Shown here: one piece after another, positions 43,576 through 51,502 of the stretch
How positions within the stretch are numbered: the first letter of the stretch is position 1
How the letters are laid out: every line of letters begins with the position of its first letter
NCBI GenBank assembly: GCA_937121175.1
Contig: CAKZKD010000005.1
Location: 248,001-312,000 of the forward strand
DNA: 64,000 nt
Direction of reading: 5' to 3'
DNA from: an uncultured Flavobacteriales bacterium
GTDB lineage: Bacteria > Bacteroidota > Bacteroidia > Flavobacteriales_G > Salibacteraceae
Position numbers and translations under genes: made by a program
The notes under the pieces: generated by a model
What the model was told of the DNA's origin: nothing
Database searches by the model: none
Seen by the model: the letters and a program-made list of their open reading frames with translations, nothing else

Positions 43576-44289
43576 TTAAACGCGTTTTCCTTTCATAATG
43601 AGCACACCAAACAGTGCCTCTTTAAAAATACGTGAGCTCATTTTAGACTCACCTATTACTCGATCGATAAAGGTTATTGGTACTTCTTCGATTTTAAATC
43701 CATTTCGATGTACCGTATATTTCATTTCAATTTGAAAGGCATATCCAACAAAACGAATCCCTACCAAATCTATTTGCTCCAAAACTTTTCTTCTGTAACA
43801 AACAAAACCTGCTGTGGTATCACGAACATTAAACCACAGAATCAAGCGAACATACACCGAGGCAAAGTATGACATTAGTATCCTACCTAAGGGCCAATTC
43901 TTGACTTTTCCACCAGAAACGTAGCGAGAACCCACGCTCATGTCTGCACCATTTTTAGCGCAAGCTTCGTATAGCCGCATCAAGTCGTTTGGGTCGTGAG
44001 AAAAATCGCAATCCATTTCAAAAATGTACTCGAATCCTTTTTCCAAAGCGATACCAAATCCATGGATGTACGCAGTGCCCAACCCTTGTTTTCCTTCTCT
44101 TTCAGTTAGTAACAATTTGGAGCCAAATTCTTGTTGAAGTTCCTTGACTTTTGCTGCGGTCCCATCTGGAGAACCATCGTCAACTATCAAAACATCAAAT
44201 TCTTGCGGTAACCCAAAAACGGTACGTATCATTTTTTCTACGTTTCCGATTTCATTGTAAGTGGGTATTATGACTACTGAATCTGACAC
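43576..44289 (-). CDS. Polyprenol-phosphate mannosyltransferase-like glycosyltransferase (GT2)
   Basis: 237 residues of the dolichol-phosphate-mannose synthase type: VVIIPTYNEIGNVEKMI, VLIVDDGSPDGTAAKV, REGKQGLGTAYIHGF, the metal-binding EMDCDFSHDP and SRYVSGG. There is no C-terminal membrane domain; FASVYVRLILWF is a weak hydrophobic patch. It likely transfers a hexose from a nucleotide sugar to a polyprenyl phosphate at the cytoplasmic face. It heads the minus-strand group with pyrC and the DUF4296 gene. TATATTCG upstream is one base off a -7 box. Confidence 0.9.
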   Translation of the reverse strand: MSDSVVIIPTYNEIGNVEKMIRTVFGLPQEFDVLIVDDGSPDGTAAKVKELQQEFGSKLLLTEREGKQGLGTAYIHGFGIALEKGFEYIFEMDCDFSHDPNDLMRLYEACAKNGADMSVGSRYVSGGKVKNWPLGRILMSYFASVYVRLILWFNVRDTTAGFVCYRRKVLEQIDLVGIRFVGYAFQIEMKYTVHRNGFKIEEVPITFIDRVIGESKMSSRIFKEALFGVLIMKGKRV

Positions 44290-44373
44290 TTTTTTTCTTT
44301 AGAATGCACGAATATAAATTATGCTTACAATAGTATTGTTGGGAAGTTCAAGAAAGATTTGTTAAACCGTATT

Positions 44374-44386
44374 TTCAACTGTTGAA
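44374..44386. promoter_or_regulatory. Inverted repeat upstream of the T9SS cargo/receptor run
   Basis: TTCAAC-T-GTTGAA is a perfect 6-base inverted repeat around one base, 51 bases before the -7 box of the 44.5-56.6 kb gene run. It could be an operator. The remainder of this 183-base gap shows only AT-rich sequence and TAACTTTA, a near -7 match. Confidence 0.3.
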
Positions 44387-44437
44387 CATGATAATATTTA
44401 GTTAATAAATAACTTTAGCAAGCATTAAAAAACCCTT

Positions 44438-44445
44438 TAGATTTG
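44438..44445 (+). promoter_or_regulatory. -7 promoter box for the seven-gene surface run
   Basis: TAGATTTG, a perfect TAnnTTTG match, 27 bases before the GTG start at 44473. It is the only perfect box I found ahead of the seven genes. Confidence 0.6.
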
Positions 44446-44472
44446 CAGGCGCTTTAAGTAAAAAATTAAGTA

Positions 44473-45774
44473 GTGAAAAGAATTAAGTTCGCTTTTATTT
44501 TATTGTTCTTTTTGAGTGGGTTTTCTACCTTAGCTCAAGTAAAGGATACAGTGAGAATAATGCACTACAACCTGCTGTACTACGGAGAAGCCACGACCAA
44601 TTGCACTGCCAATAATAATAGTGTAAACAATAAAGATTCCTACTTAAAAACCATTGTAAATCATGTAAGACCTGACATATTTACAATAAATGAAATGGGT
44701 TGTAATTCTGTTTACGCAAGGCGAATCAGAGATTTAGTTTTAAACACTGTTGATAGTATTTATGAATTAACCACACTTCAGGTAGGCAGCTCTCAGAATA
44801 TTTGCAACATGCTGTTTTACAACACGAACAAAGTAAAAGTGGCTTCGCAAGAAAAAATAACAACCGCATCCAATGGCACAAGTATAGTTCGCGCCATTGA
44901 CTTGTACGAATTACAATTTTTGTCCACCAATCTTTCCGAAAATCACATTCAACTTGACACACCCTCAACTAATTTCTTGACCATGCATTTAAAAGCTAGT
45001 AGCGGAACTGCTAACAAAGCACAGAGAGAAGTGGCTGCCGCTGGTGTTATGGAGTATTTAGAGGCAAACAATAATCCAGGTAATTACATTTTGAGTGGCG
45101 ATTTAAATCTATACACGCACACCGAAAAAGCCTGGGAAAATTTTACCGATTGGACTGCAGCTTCCTATAATTTTTATGACCCAATAAATAGAGTCGGAAG
45201 TTGGGGAAACAATAGTTCTTTTGCTGATGTGCACACTCAGAGCACGCATACTAGTCAAGGCTGCCATAGTAGCGGTGGAATGGATGATCGTTTTGATTTT
45301 ATTCTTGCCTCAAAGTTCATAATGGAAGGTCGAGGAAGCGTTACTTATATTCCTGGAACATATAAGGCATTGGGTCAAGACGGGAACAGGTTCAATGGAC
45401 GATTAGATACTCCAACAAATAATTCAGCGCCATCTGAAGTTATCAGTGCGATGTATAACATGAGTGACCATTTACCTGTTATTATGGATGTTGAAGTTTT
45501 GTTTGGTCAAGCCCCAAACGCACTAGATGAAGTAAACCAAATAGTAAAACCTAATGTTTGGGTTGATTCGGAGCGCAACATCAACATAGCTTCTAGAGCA
45601 ACAAATGTGGACTACCTAATTGAGGTGATTTCGACTGAAGGTAAGTTAATTTCATCGCCAGTATTAACAGGAAACGCATTCTCTGGAAAAGAACTAAATG
45701 CTGGTATTTATATAGTTAAGATTCTGGAAAAGAATTCTGGTATTTATACTAATCATAAAATAATTATCAAATAA
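44473..45774 (+). CDS. Secreted EEP-family nuclease/phosphatase with T9SS sorting-type domain
   Basis: 433 residues. Signal peptide (FAFILLFFLSGFSTLAQ), then an endonuclease/exonuclease/phosphatase domain: MHYNLLYYG, FTINEMG (metal Glu), TMHLKASSG (catalytic His), LSGDLNLYT (Asp-x-Asn), DDRFDFILAS and MSDHLPVIMDV. A C-terminal domain of about 80 residues (NVWVDSERNINI ... HKIIIK) has the shape of a T9SS sorting domain. The enzyme should act outside the cell on DNA, RNA or a phosphodiester or lipid phosphate. The start is GTG at 44473. It is the first gene of the run and ends 3 bases before the next. Confidence 0.85.
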   Translation: MKRIKFAFILLFFLSGFSTLAQVKDTVRIMHYNLLYYGEATTNCTANNNSVNNKDSYLKTIVNHVRPDIFTINEMGCNSVYARRIRDLVLNTVDSIYELTTLQVGSSQNICNMLFYNTNKVKVASQEKITTASNGTSIVRAIDLYELQFLSTNLSENHIQLDTPSTNFLTMHLKASSGTANKAQREVAAAGVMEYLEANNNPGNYILSGDLNLYTHTEKAWENFTDWTAASYNFYDPINRVGSWGNNSSFADVHTQSTHTSQGCHSSGGMDDRFDFILASKFIMEGRGSVTYIPGTYKALGQDGNRFNGRLDTPTNNSAPSEVISAMYNMSDHLPVIMDVEVLFGQAPNALDEVNQIVKPNVWVDSERNINIASRATNVDYLIEVISTEGKLISSPVLTGNAFSGKELNAGIYIVKILEKNSGIYTNHKIIIK

Positions 45775-45777
45775 GCT

Positions 45778-47889
45778 TTGAAGGGTCTTAAGTACATATT
45801 TGCCTCACTTTTCACCCTTTCTTTCTCGATTGCATCTTTTGCGCAAACCGAACGAACTACCTCAGAAAGTGAAATTGCGCTCACCTTAAATAACGTAGGT
45901 CTTTTTGGAAATGCATTTAAGGGGAATTACCCTGATGTGCCATCTTGTAGATACCCTAAAAGTTCAGGTGTGGAGCATTTGTTTGAAGCTGGACTATGGG
46001 TAGGAGCAACTTTGAGAGGTTCTGCAAATGTCAGTTCTACGGCTTTTGACAATTCGAGAGGTTATTCCGAAGGCACTGGTGGATACGAATTTACTGCTGA
46101 ACAAAACGCCCCTATAAAAGAAAGAAGTTCGTTATTTAATAGTAGAGTTTATGACCCTAGTGCTATTTCTCATCAGGATTTCATTTTGGATTATTCTGAG
46201 AAAAACATTCTGGTACCTGGCACAGAAATTAGAGTCAACAATCACGAACAGCCACTTGGACTTGATGTTCATTTGGAAACGTATAACTGGAACTATGCCT
46301 TTAGTAATTTCTTCGTAATTCTGAACTACACCATTACCAATACAGGAGAAGACGAACTAGACTCTGTATATATTGGCATGTTCGCGAATGCGGTTATTCG
46401 AAATGTAAACGTTACACCAGCAGGCCTAGGCGGTACAGCATTTTATAATAAAGGCGGAAACGGCTATATCGACTCGCTGCAACTTTCTTATACGTATGAC
46501 AACAATGGCGATGCCGGTTTTACAGAAAGTTATTTTGGACATAAATTCCTTGGCGCTGAATACAAAGGCCAATTTTTACACCCTAAGAGTAATCCAGATT
46601 TTAAGCATCATTACAATGTTTGGACGTGGGGAAACACAGCATTGCCGTTGCTTTTTTCTCCCGGAGACGATGCCCAGAAGTACAGAAAGATGACCAATGG
46701 ATTGAATTACCGTGAAGATTGGTCGGTAGAAAATGACTCTAACAATCAACACAATGGCACTTACATCAACAAAATAGTAAACGACCCAGGCAACCGCTCA
46801 GACATGGTTAGTGTTGGCCCTTTTGCTGAACTAAATCCGGGCGAATCTATTCAAATTGCATTTGCCATATTATGTGCCAAAAAGAATGAGGATGGAAACC
46901 CGAATGGGGATAATAATGCTACCCAACAAAAAAATCTAGTTTCAAATGCCGAATGGGCGCAAACTGCCTATCTTGGTGAAGATATCAACGGTGATGGAAT
47001 TTTGAGTCCGGATGAAGATAGAAATGAAAATGGAGTATTAGACCGATATATTCTTCCTTCCCCGCCAAATTCGCCACAAACAAAAATTGTTGCAAAAGAT
47101 GGTTCTGTGGATTTATATTGGACTTCCAATGCAGAAGAAAGTATTGACCCCATTAGCTTGAAGAAAGACTTTGCAGGGTATCGTGTTTACCTCTCAAAAC
47201 TTGGATTTGATGTAGAACAGAACGTTGAACCAGCGAAAGCCTTAACAGAAGTTGGGATTTTCGATTTAAAAGGCGATAGTTTGTTTTTTGAAACTGGCTT
47301 TGATGAAATCAAATTGGCGGAACCAATAACATTCGAAGGTGATGAAAATCTATACTTGTACAAGTACAGTATTAATAATCTGCAAAATGGATGGCAATAT
47401 ATCTGTGCCGTAACCGCATTTGATTCGGGTGATGAAAATGCAAATTTAGAATCTTTAGAATCTTCGCCATTGGCAAGTGGGCAAAGGGTATTCATGGGTA
47501 CACCACCAAACGAGAACACAAAAGAAGATGGTCCGTTCGCCTATCCAAATCCGTATTATTTAGAGGCCGCTTGGGAAGGGTTTACCACACGACAAACTAC
47601 TAAGAAATTGATTTTTGCAAACTTGCCAGAAAAGTGTACTGTAAGTATCTTCAATATGGCTGGTGATCTAGTGGACCAATTTGAACATAATCAAAATTAT
47701 TCAGGAGAAGATATAGAATGGTTTTCTCAATTTTCGGATGAAGAAAATACAGTTTTTTCAGGAGGCGAACATGGATGGGATCTTATTAGCAGCGAAGGAC
47801 AAGCCGTTGCTAGAGGACTTTATTTATTCTCTGTCAAAGATTTAAATACCAATAAAATTTACAAAGGAAAATTCACGCTTATTAAATAA
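45778..47889 (+). CDS. Large secreted protein with C-terminal sorting-type domain, unknown function
   Basis: 703 residues, TTG start right after the preceding stop. Signal peptide (KYIFASLFTLSFSIASFAQ), a beta-rich body with SGVEHLFEAGLWVGATLRG and FFVILNYTITNTGEDELDSVYIGMF, a calcium-loop-like DINGDGILSPDEDRNENGVLDR around residue 402, a fibronectin-like part (VDLYWTSNAEE ... FAGYRVYLSK), and a C-terminal YPNPY ... GLYLFSVKD ... KGKFTLIK domain similar to T9SS type A ends. The catalytic function, if any, is not visible; a surface binding or scaffold role is likely. Confidence 0.75.
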   Translation: MKGLKYIFASLFTLSFSIASFAQTERTTSESEIALTLNNVGLFGNAFKGNYPDVPSCRYPKSSGVEHLFEAGLWVGATLRGSANVSSTAFDNSRGYSEGTGGYEFTAEQNAPIKERSSLFNSRVYDPSAISHQDFILDYSEKNILVPGTEIRVNNHEQPLGLDVHLETYNWNYAFSNFFVILNYTITNTGEDELDSVYIGMFANAVIRNVNVTPAGLGGTAFYNKGGNGYIDSLQLSYTYDNNGDAGFTESYFGHKFLGAEYKGQFLHPKSNPDFKHHYNVWTWGNTALPLLFSPGDDAQKYRKMTNGLNYREDWSVENDSNNQHNGTYINKIVNDPGNRSDMVSVGPFAELNPGESIQIAFAILCAKKNEDGNPNGDNNATQQKNLVSNAEWAQTAYLGEDINGDGILSPDEDRNENGVLDRYILPSPPNSPQTKIVAKDGSVDLYWTSNAEESIDPISLKKDFAGYRVYLSKLGFDVEQNVEPAKALTEVGIFDLKGDSLFFETGFDEIKLAEPITFEGDENLYLYKYSINNLQNGWQYICAVTAFDSGDENANLESLESSPLASGQRVFMGTPPNENTKEDGPFAYPNPYYLEAAWEGFTTRQTTKKLIFANLPEKCTVSIFNMAGDLVDQFEHNQNYSGEDIEWFSQFSDEENTVFSGGEHGWDLISSEGQAVARGLYLFSVKDLNTNKIYKGKFTLIK

Positions 47890-47903
47890 TAAATTCAACA
47901 CTT

Positions 47904-50021
47904 ATGAAACACTTTTTATTTCTTACAATGAGTCTAATGACATTCGGCTTTTCGAATGCACAACTAGACACGCTTTCTATTGACTCAGCTCAATGGGTTT
48001 CTCAGGCAAACCTTGGCAACTGTGACGACATGTCTCGTTACGATGGCAAACGAGTTGTTGTTCACGGTATTTGCGCAGTTGACGGAGACGCTTACGGTTC
48101 TCAAAGTCACAACATACATGTTACTATGAGCAATTCCCCAATGCCATTTGGTGGTATCAGATTGCGCCAAGGTGACCCTAATGCCCAGTACAGTGTAAGT
48201 ATCAGAAACCTAAAACAAGGAGATTCAGTTCGAATAGTAGGTGAACTAAGTCAGTATAGAGGTGAAACTCAATTGGAACCAGATGTATCTAACGATGCCA
48301 TTACTGTTTTCAAAAGAGGTGTTACGATTGAGGATACTGTTCTTTCAGTTGGTGTGTTTAATGATAATGCTAAAAACAACGTTCTAACTACTGGAGAACA
48401 GTGGGAAGGAGCTTTTGTAACCTTTGAAGATGTAGATGTTGTTTCGGTTGATCCATTTAGTGGAAATCGTGTTGCATTTACAGTTCAAGATCAAGCTGGA
48501 AATCAAATCAATGTTGGTGATCATTTTACTGCCCAAAGAACTCCTGCATATACTCATCCGGTAACCAATACTCCTGGAACGTTTTCTGCTCCAACATCTG
48601 GCGACAATTTTAAATCCATTTCTGGTATGATAATTCACAGCAAAAACAATTGTGCTGGTGAAACAGGTAGAGGTTACGAATTACACCCCTTCGCCCCCTC
48701 TCATTATAACTATGGACCGTCAGCCCCAAAAATCACCAATAAAAAAAGAGATAAGTTAGTACCAAAGTCTTCTGAAAGCGTTATCGTTTCTGCAGATATC
48801 ATAGACTTAGATGGATCTATTGTTTCTGCAACACTTTTCTACAATACTGGTACTAATGTCAACGATATCAACTTTACGTCAGTTACCATGACAAAAGCTA
48901 CAGGAACAAACAACTACACTGCAACTATTCCTAGTCAAGCGAATGGAACTTTTGTGAGATATTACATTTCAGCTGAAGATGACTCTGCTAACGTTACTAC
49001 AGTACCTAATGTAAACCCAATTGCCGGATCAGACGCCTACAGAGTGAGAGATAACGGTGCAACTATATATGACCTGCAATTCACTCCTTGGTCTAACGGG
49101 AACTCAATTTTCATTGGAAATGAAGTTACAGTATCGGGTGTTGTAACTTCTTCTGGTGCTGAAGGTGATTTAAGTATTATTCATATCCAAGATGAAAGTG
49201 CCATAACGGGTTGGTCTGGAATTGAATTGCAAAATGCAGGTACTACTTTCGAAAGAGGTGATAAATTGGATGTTACCGGAATAGTTTCTGAGGACTTTGG
49301 AAAAACGGTAATGTCAGTTTCAAATGTGACTAAAAATGGAACAGGAACCATTGAACCCTTGTACATTTTACCGGATAGTGCATCTACTTATTCTTTTGAA
49401 GGAAACGAACGTTACGAGTCAGTTCTTATCGGCTATGTGAATCCTGGTGGAAAATTATTTGTGGTTGACACCAACGCAGATGCTCCGGCTAGTTTTGCAG
49501 AATGGCTTGTGGGAAGAGATAAAAACGACCCAGCTAGTGGAGCAAGAGTTCTAACTGGAAGAGAATTTGAATCTTCTACTGCCGTTTCTTATGTTAATTC
49601 TAGTTTTAGAGTTAAGGAGCCATACCCGATTGAGAAGATTATTGTTTCTGATACAGTTGAAATGGATACTGTAATTGGCGTTATGACATACAGCTTTAGC
49701 AATATGAAATTGTTGCCACGAGATAATGACGACTTCATAAACATAAACTTAGAAGTAACATCTGTTGCAACATACAATGACGGGAAAGAAATATCTATTT
49801 ACCCGAATCCTTCTAGCGATGTAGTATTTGTAAACACAAACGGACTTGACCTTACTGCAGATGTTATTGGATTGAATGGAAAAATTGTTTTGAGCACTGA
49901 GCTAAATACAAATAGTGGCAAACTGAACGTAAGCAGCTTGAATGACGGAATTTACATCCTTTCGTTGTCCGATGCTCAAGGCACTGTAGTAGCACGAGAA
50001 AAACTAGTTATTAAACACTAA
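47904..50021 (+). CDS. Secreted OB-fold protein with T9SS sorting domain
   Basis: 705 residues. Signal peptide (FLTMSLMTFGFSNAQ), an OB-like segment near residues 45-115 (GKRVVVHGICAVDGDAYG ... LKQGDSVRIVGELSQYRGE), a second beta region to about 270, an Ig-like part with SADIIDLDGSIVSATLFY, another OB-like segment at about 405-480 (GNEVTVSGVVTSSGAEGD ... FERGDKLDVTGIVSE) and a clear type A sorting domain from about 630 (ISIYPNPSSDVVFVN ... KLVIKH). Such OB folds accompany EEP domains in extracellular nucleases of the ExeM/NucH type, which suggests that this protein works with the enzyme encoded two genes upstream. A strong hairpin follows the stop. Confidence 0.78.
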   Translation: MKHFLFLTMSLMTFGFSNAQLDTLSIDSAQWVSQANLGNCDDMSRYDGKRVVVHGICAVDGDAYGSQSHNIHVTMSNSPMPFGGIRLRQGDPNAQYSVSIRNLKQGDSVRIVGELSQYRGETQLEPDVSNDAITVFKRGVTIEDTVLSVGVFNDNAKNNVLTTGEQWEGAFVTFEDVDVVSVDPFSGNRVAFTVQDQAGNQINVGDHFTAQRTPAYTHPVTNTPGTFSAPTSGDNFKSISGMIIHSKNNCAGETGRGYELHPFAPSHYNYGPSAPKITNKKRDKLVPKSSESVIVSADIIDLDGSIVSATLFYNTGTNVNDINFTSVTMTKATGTNNYTATIPSQANGTFVRYYISAEDDSANVTTVPNVNPIAGSDAYRVRDNGATIYDLQFTPWSNGNSIFIGNEVTVSGVVTSSGAEGDLSIIHIQDESAITGWSGIELQNAGTTFERGDKLDVTGIVSEDFGKTVMSVSNVTKNGTGTIEPLYILPDSASTYSFEGNERYESVLIGYVNPGGKLFVVDTNADAPASFAEWLVGRDKNDPASGARVLTGREFESSTAVSYVNSSFRVKEPYPIEKIIVSDTVEMDTVIGVMTYSFSNMKLLPRDNDDFININLEVTSVATYNDGKEISIYPNPSSDVVFVNTNGLDLTADVIGLNGKIVLSTELNTNSGKLNVSSLNDGIYILSLSDAQGTVVAREKLVIKH

Positions 50022-50029
50022 GAAAATAA

Positions 50030-50058
50030 ACCCCTGTTGGTTCACTACCAGCAGGGGT
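50030..50058 (+). terminator. Strong intra-operon hairpin before the lipoprotein gene
   Basis: ACCCCTGTTGGT pairs with ACCAGCAGGGGT (12 pairs, one G-T) around a TCACT loop. It begins 9 bases after the OB-fold gene stop and ends 7 bases before the TTG start at 50066. No long T run follows, so partial termination, 3'-end protection or translation control are all possible. Confidence 0.7.
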
Positions 50059-50065
50059 AATTATT

Positions 50066-51502
50066 TTGAAAAAGACTCATTTCCTTTTCTTTACTGCTTT
50101 AGTTTTTGTTGCACTGTCGTGTAAGAAAGGTGAGAAAATTGGCAACGGTGCGCCGGAAACCATTATTACACCAAAGGCAATCAACTTAAGCGGAGAGCAA
50201 CGACTAAAGTCCACAGTCAGGTTGTCTTGGTTTGGATTGGATTCTGATGGTTATATAGAAGGATACGAGTATAGCAAAGACGAAAAAAACTGGAATTACA
50301 CCACAAATACAGACAGTACTTTTGTGTTTATTATTGAAGCAGGTCAAGACACTGCTGATATCAATTTTTGGGTCAGAGCTATTGACAACGATGGAAATAC
50401 AGACCCCACACCAGCCAAATTAACTGTACCAATAAAAAATACACCCCCAAATATCACGCTCAACAAAACTCTATCTACAAGTGATACGGCTTTGTTAGTG
50501 GCCACTGTTTTTTGGGAAGCAGATGACCCAGATGGAGCGGATAATTTGAAAGGGTATGAAATAAAAATTAACGATGGTGCTTGGTTCGACCTTCCCAAGA
50601 ACCTCGATAATATTTCGATAACCCCTTCGAATCCAGAAGCAAATGGCGCAACTGGTGCAAATATTTATTCTACTTCAGACAAAAAGTTAGGAGAAATCGG
50701 TGGCCTTATAATGGAAGACACCAACTCCATTTTTATTCGCTCCTATGATTTGTCATTGAGTTACAGCGAGCTTGACACTCTTTCCGGCTTGTACTTTAAG
50801 GGCAAGAAGTCGGACCTGTTAGTTATTGGCGGAGACAGAGATAGAAACAACTTCTATAAAGGAAGGCTTGCAAATGTTTACACCCAATTTGATTACATAG
50901 ATTATACAGCAAATGACGGGGCTAGCCAACCAACATTTTGGAATCCAACCTTCACATTAATGGCCTTACAGTACGATAAATTGTTTATTTATTCTGATAA
51001 AACAACATACCTAAACGACAACACAAAAAAAGAAAGTCTAATTCTTGAAGCAGCAGCCGAATCCGTTCAAGAGTTTATTGATCAAGGGAAAAAAGCGTTT
51101 ATAATTGGGTACTTCGAAAACCCCTTGGATAGTAATTCTAATCTTTTCCCGTTATTGAATATTGCAAGAATTGACAACAGCTCTAAAGCACTATTATTAG
51201 AACCATTCCCAAATACGTTGACATCAAAAGAAGCTGGTTATCCCGATTTAGGAACAATTAGTTTCCCCTCAACTGCCTCACCATTCGAAAAAACATCTGA
51301 TGTAATAGAAATTTATGCAGGTAGATTTGATGGAACCTCTGGTTACAATGGCCCTACCACTGTTGGTATAAAAAAGCAAAACGAAGCAAACGGAAACACC
51401 TACCAAGTTTACATCGCTGCTAGTATGGCAGATATGAATGCAGATTATAGCAAAGTAGATTCATTATTTAATCATGTTCTAAACGTTGAATTCGACTGGT
51501 AA
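50066..51502 (+). CDS. Surface lipoprotein with Ig/Fn3-like and amidotransferase-like regions
   Basis: 478 residues, TTG start (KKTHFLFFTALVFVALSCKKG is a clean lipoprotein signal). Two Ig- or Fn3-like modules follow (TVRLSWFGLDSDGYIEGYEYS and VFWEADDPDGADNLKGYEI), then a C-terminal alpha/beta region of about 230 residues beginning DLLVIGGDRDRNNFYKG and with LQYDKLFIYSDKTT, LEAAAESVQEFIDQGKKAFIIGYF, which has the look of a class I glutamine-amidotransferase-like fold without an evident catalytic Cys. I do not know its function. It overlaps the TonB receptor start by one base (TAATG), so the two should be made in coupled amounts. Confidence 0.7.
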   Translation: MKKTHFLFFTALVFVALSCKKGEKIGNGAPETIITPKAINLSGEQRLKSTVRLSWFGLDSDGYIEGYEYSKDEKNWNYTTNTDSTFVFIIEAGQDTADINFWVRAIDNDGNTDPTPAKLTVPIKNTPPNITLNKTLSTSDTALLVATVFWEADDPDGADNLKGYEIKINDGAWFDLPKNLDNISITPSNPEANGATGANIYSTSDKKLGEIGGLIMEDTNSIFIRSYDLSLSYSELDTLSGLYFKGKKSDLLVIGGDRDRNNFYKGRLANVYTQFDYIDYTANDGASQPTFWNPTFTLMALQYDKLFIYSDKTTYLNDNTKKESLILEAAAESVQEFIDQGKKAFIIGYFENPLDSNSNLFPLLNIARIDNSSKALLLEPFPNTLTSKEAGYPDLGTISFPSTASPFEKTSDVIEIYAGRFDGTSGYNGPTTVGIKKQNEANGNTYQVYIAASMADMNADYSKVDSLFNHVLNVEFDW

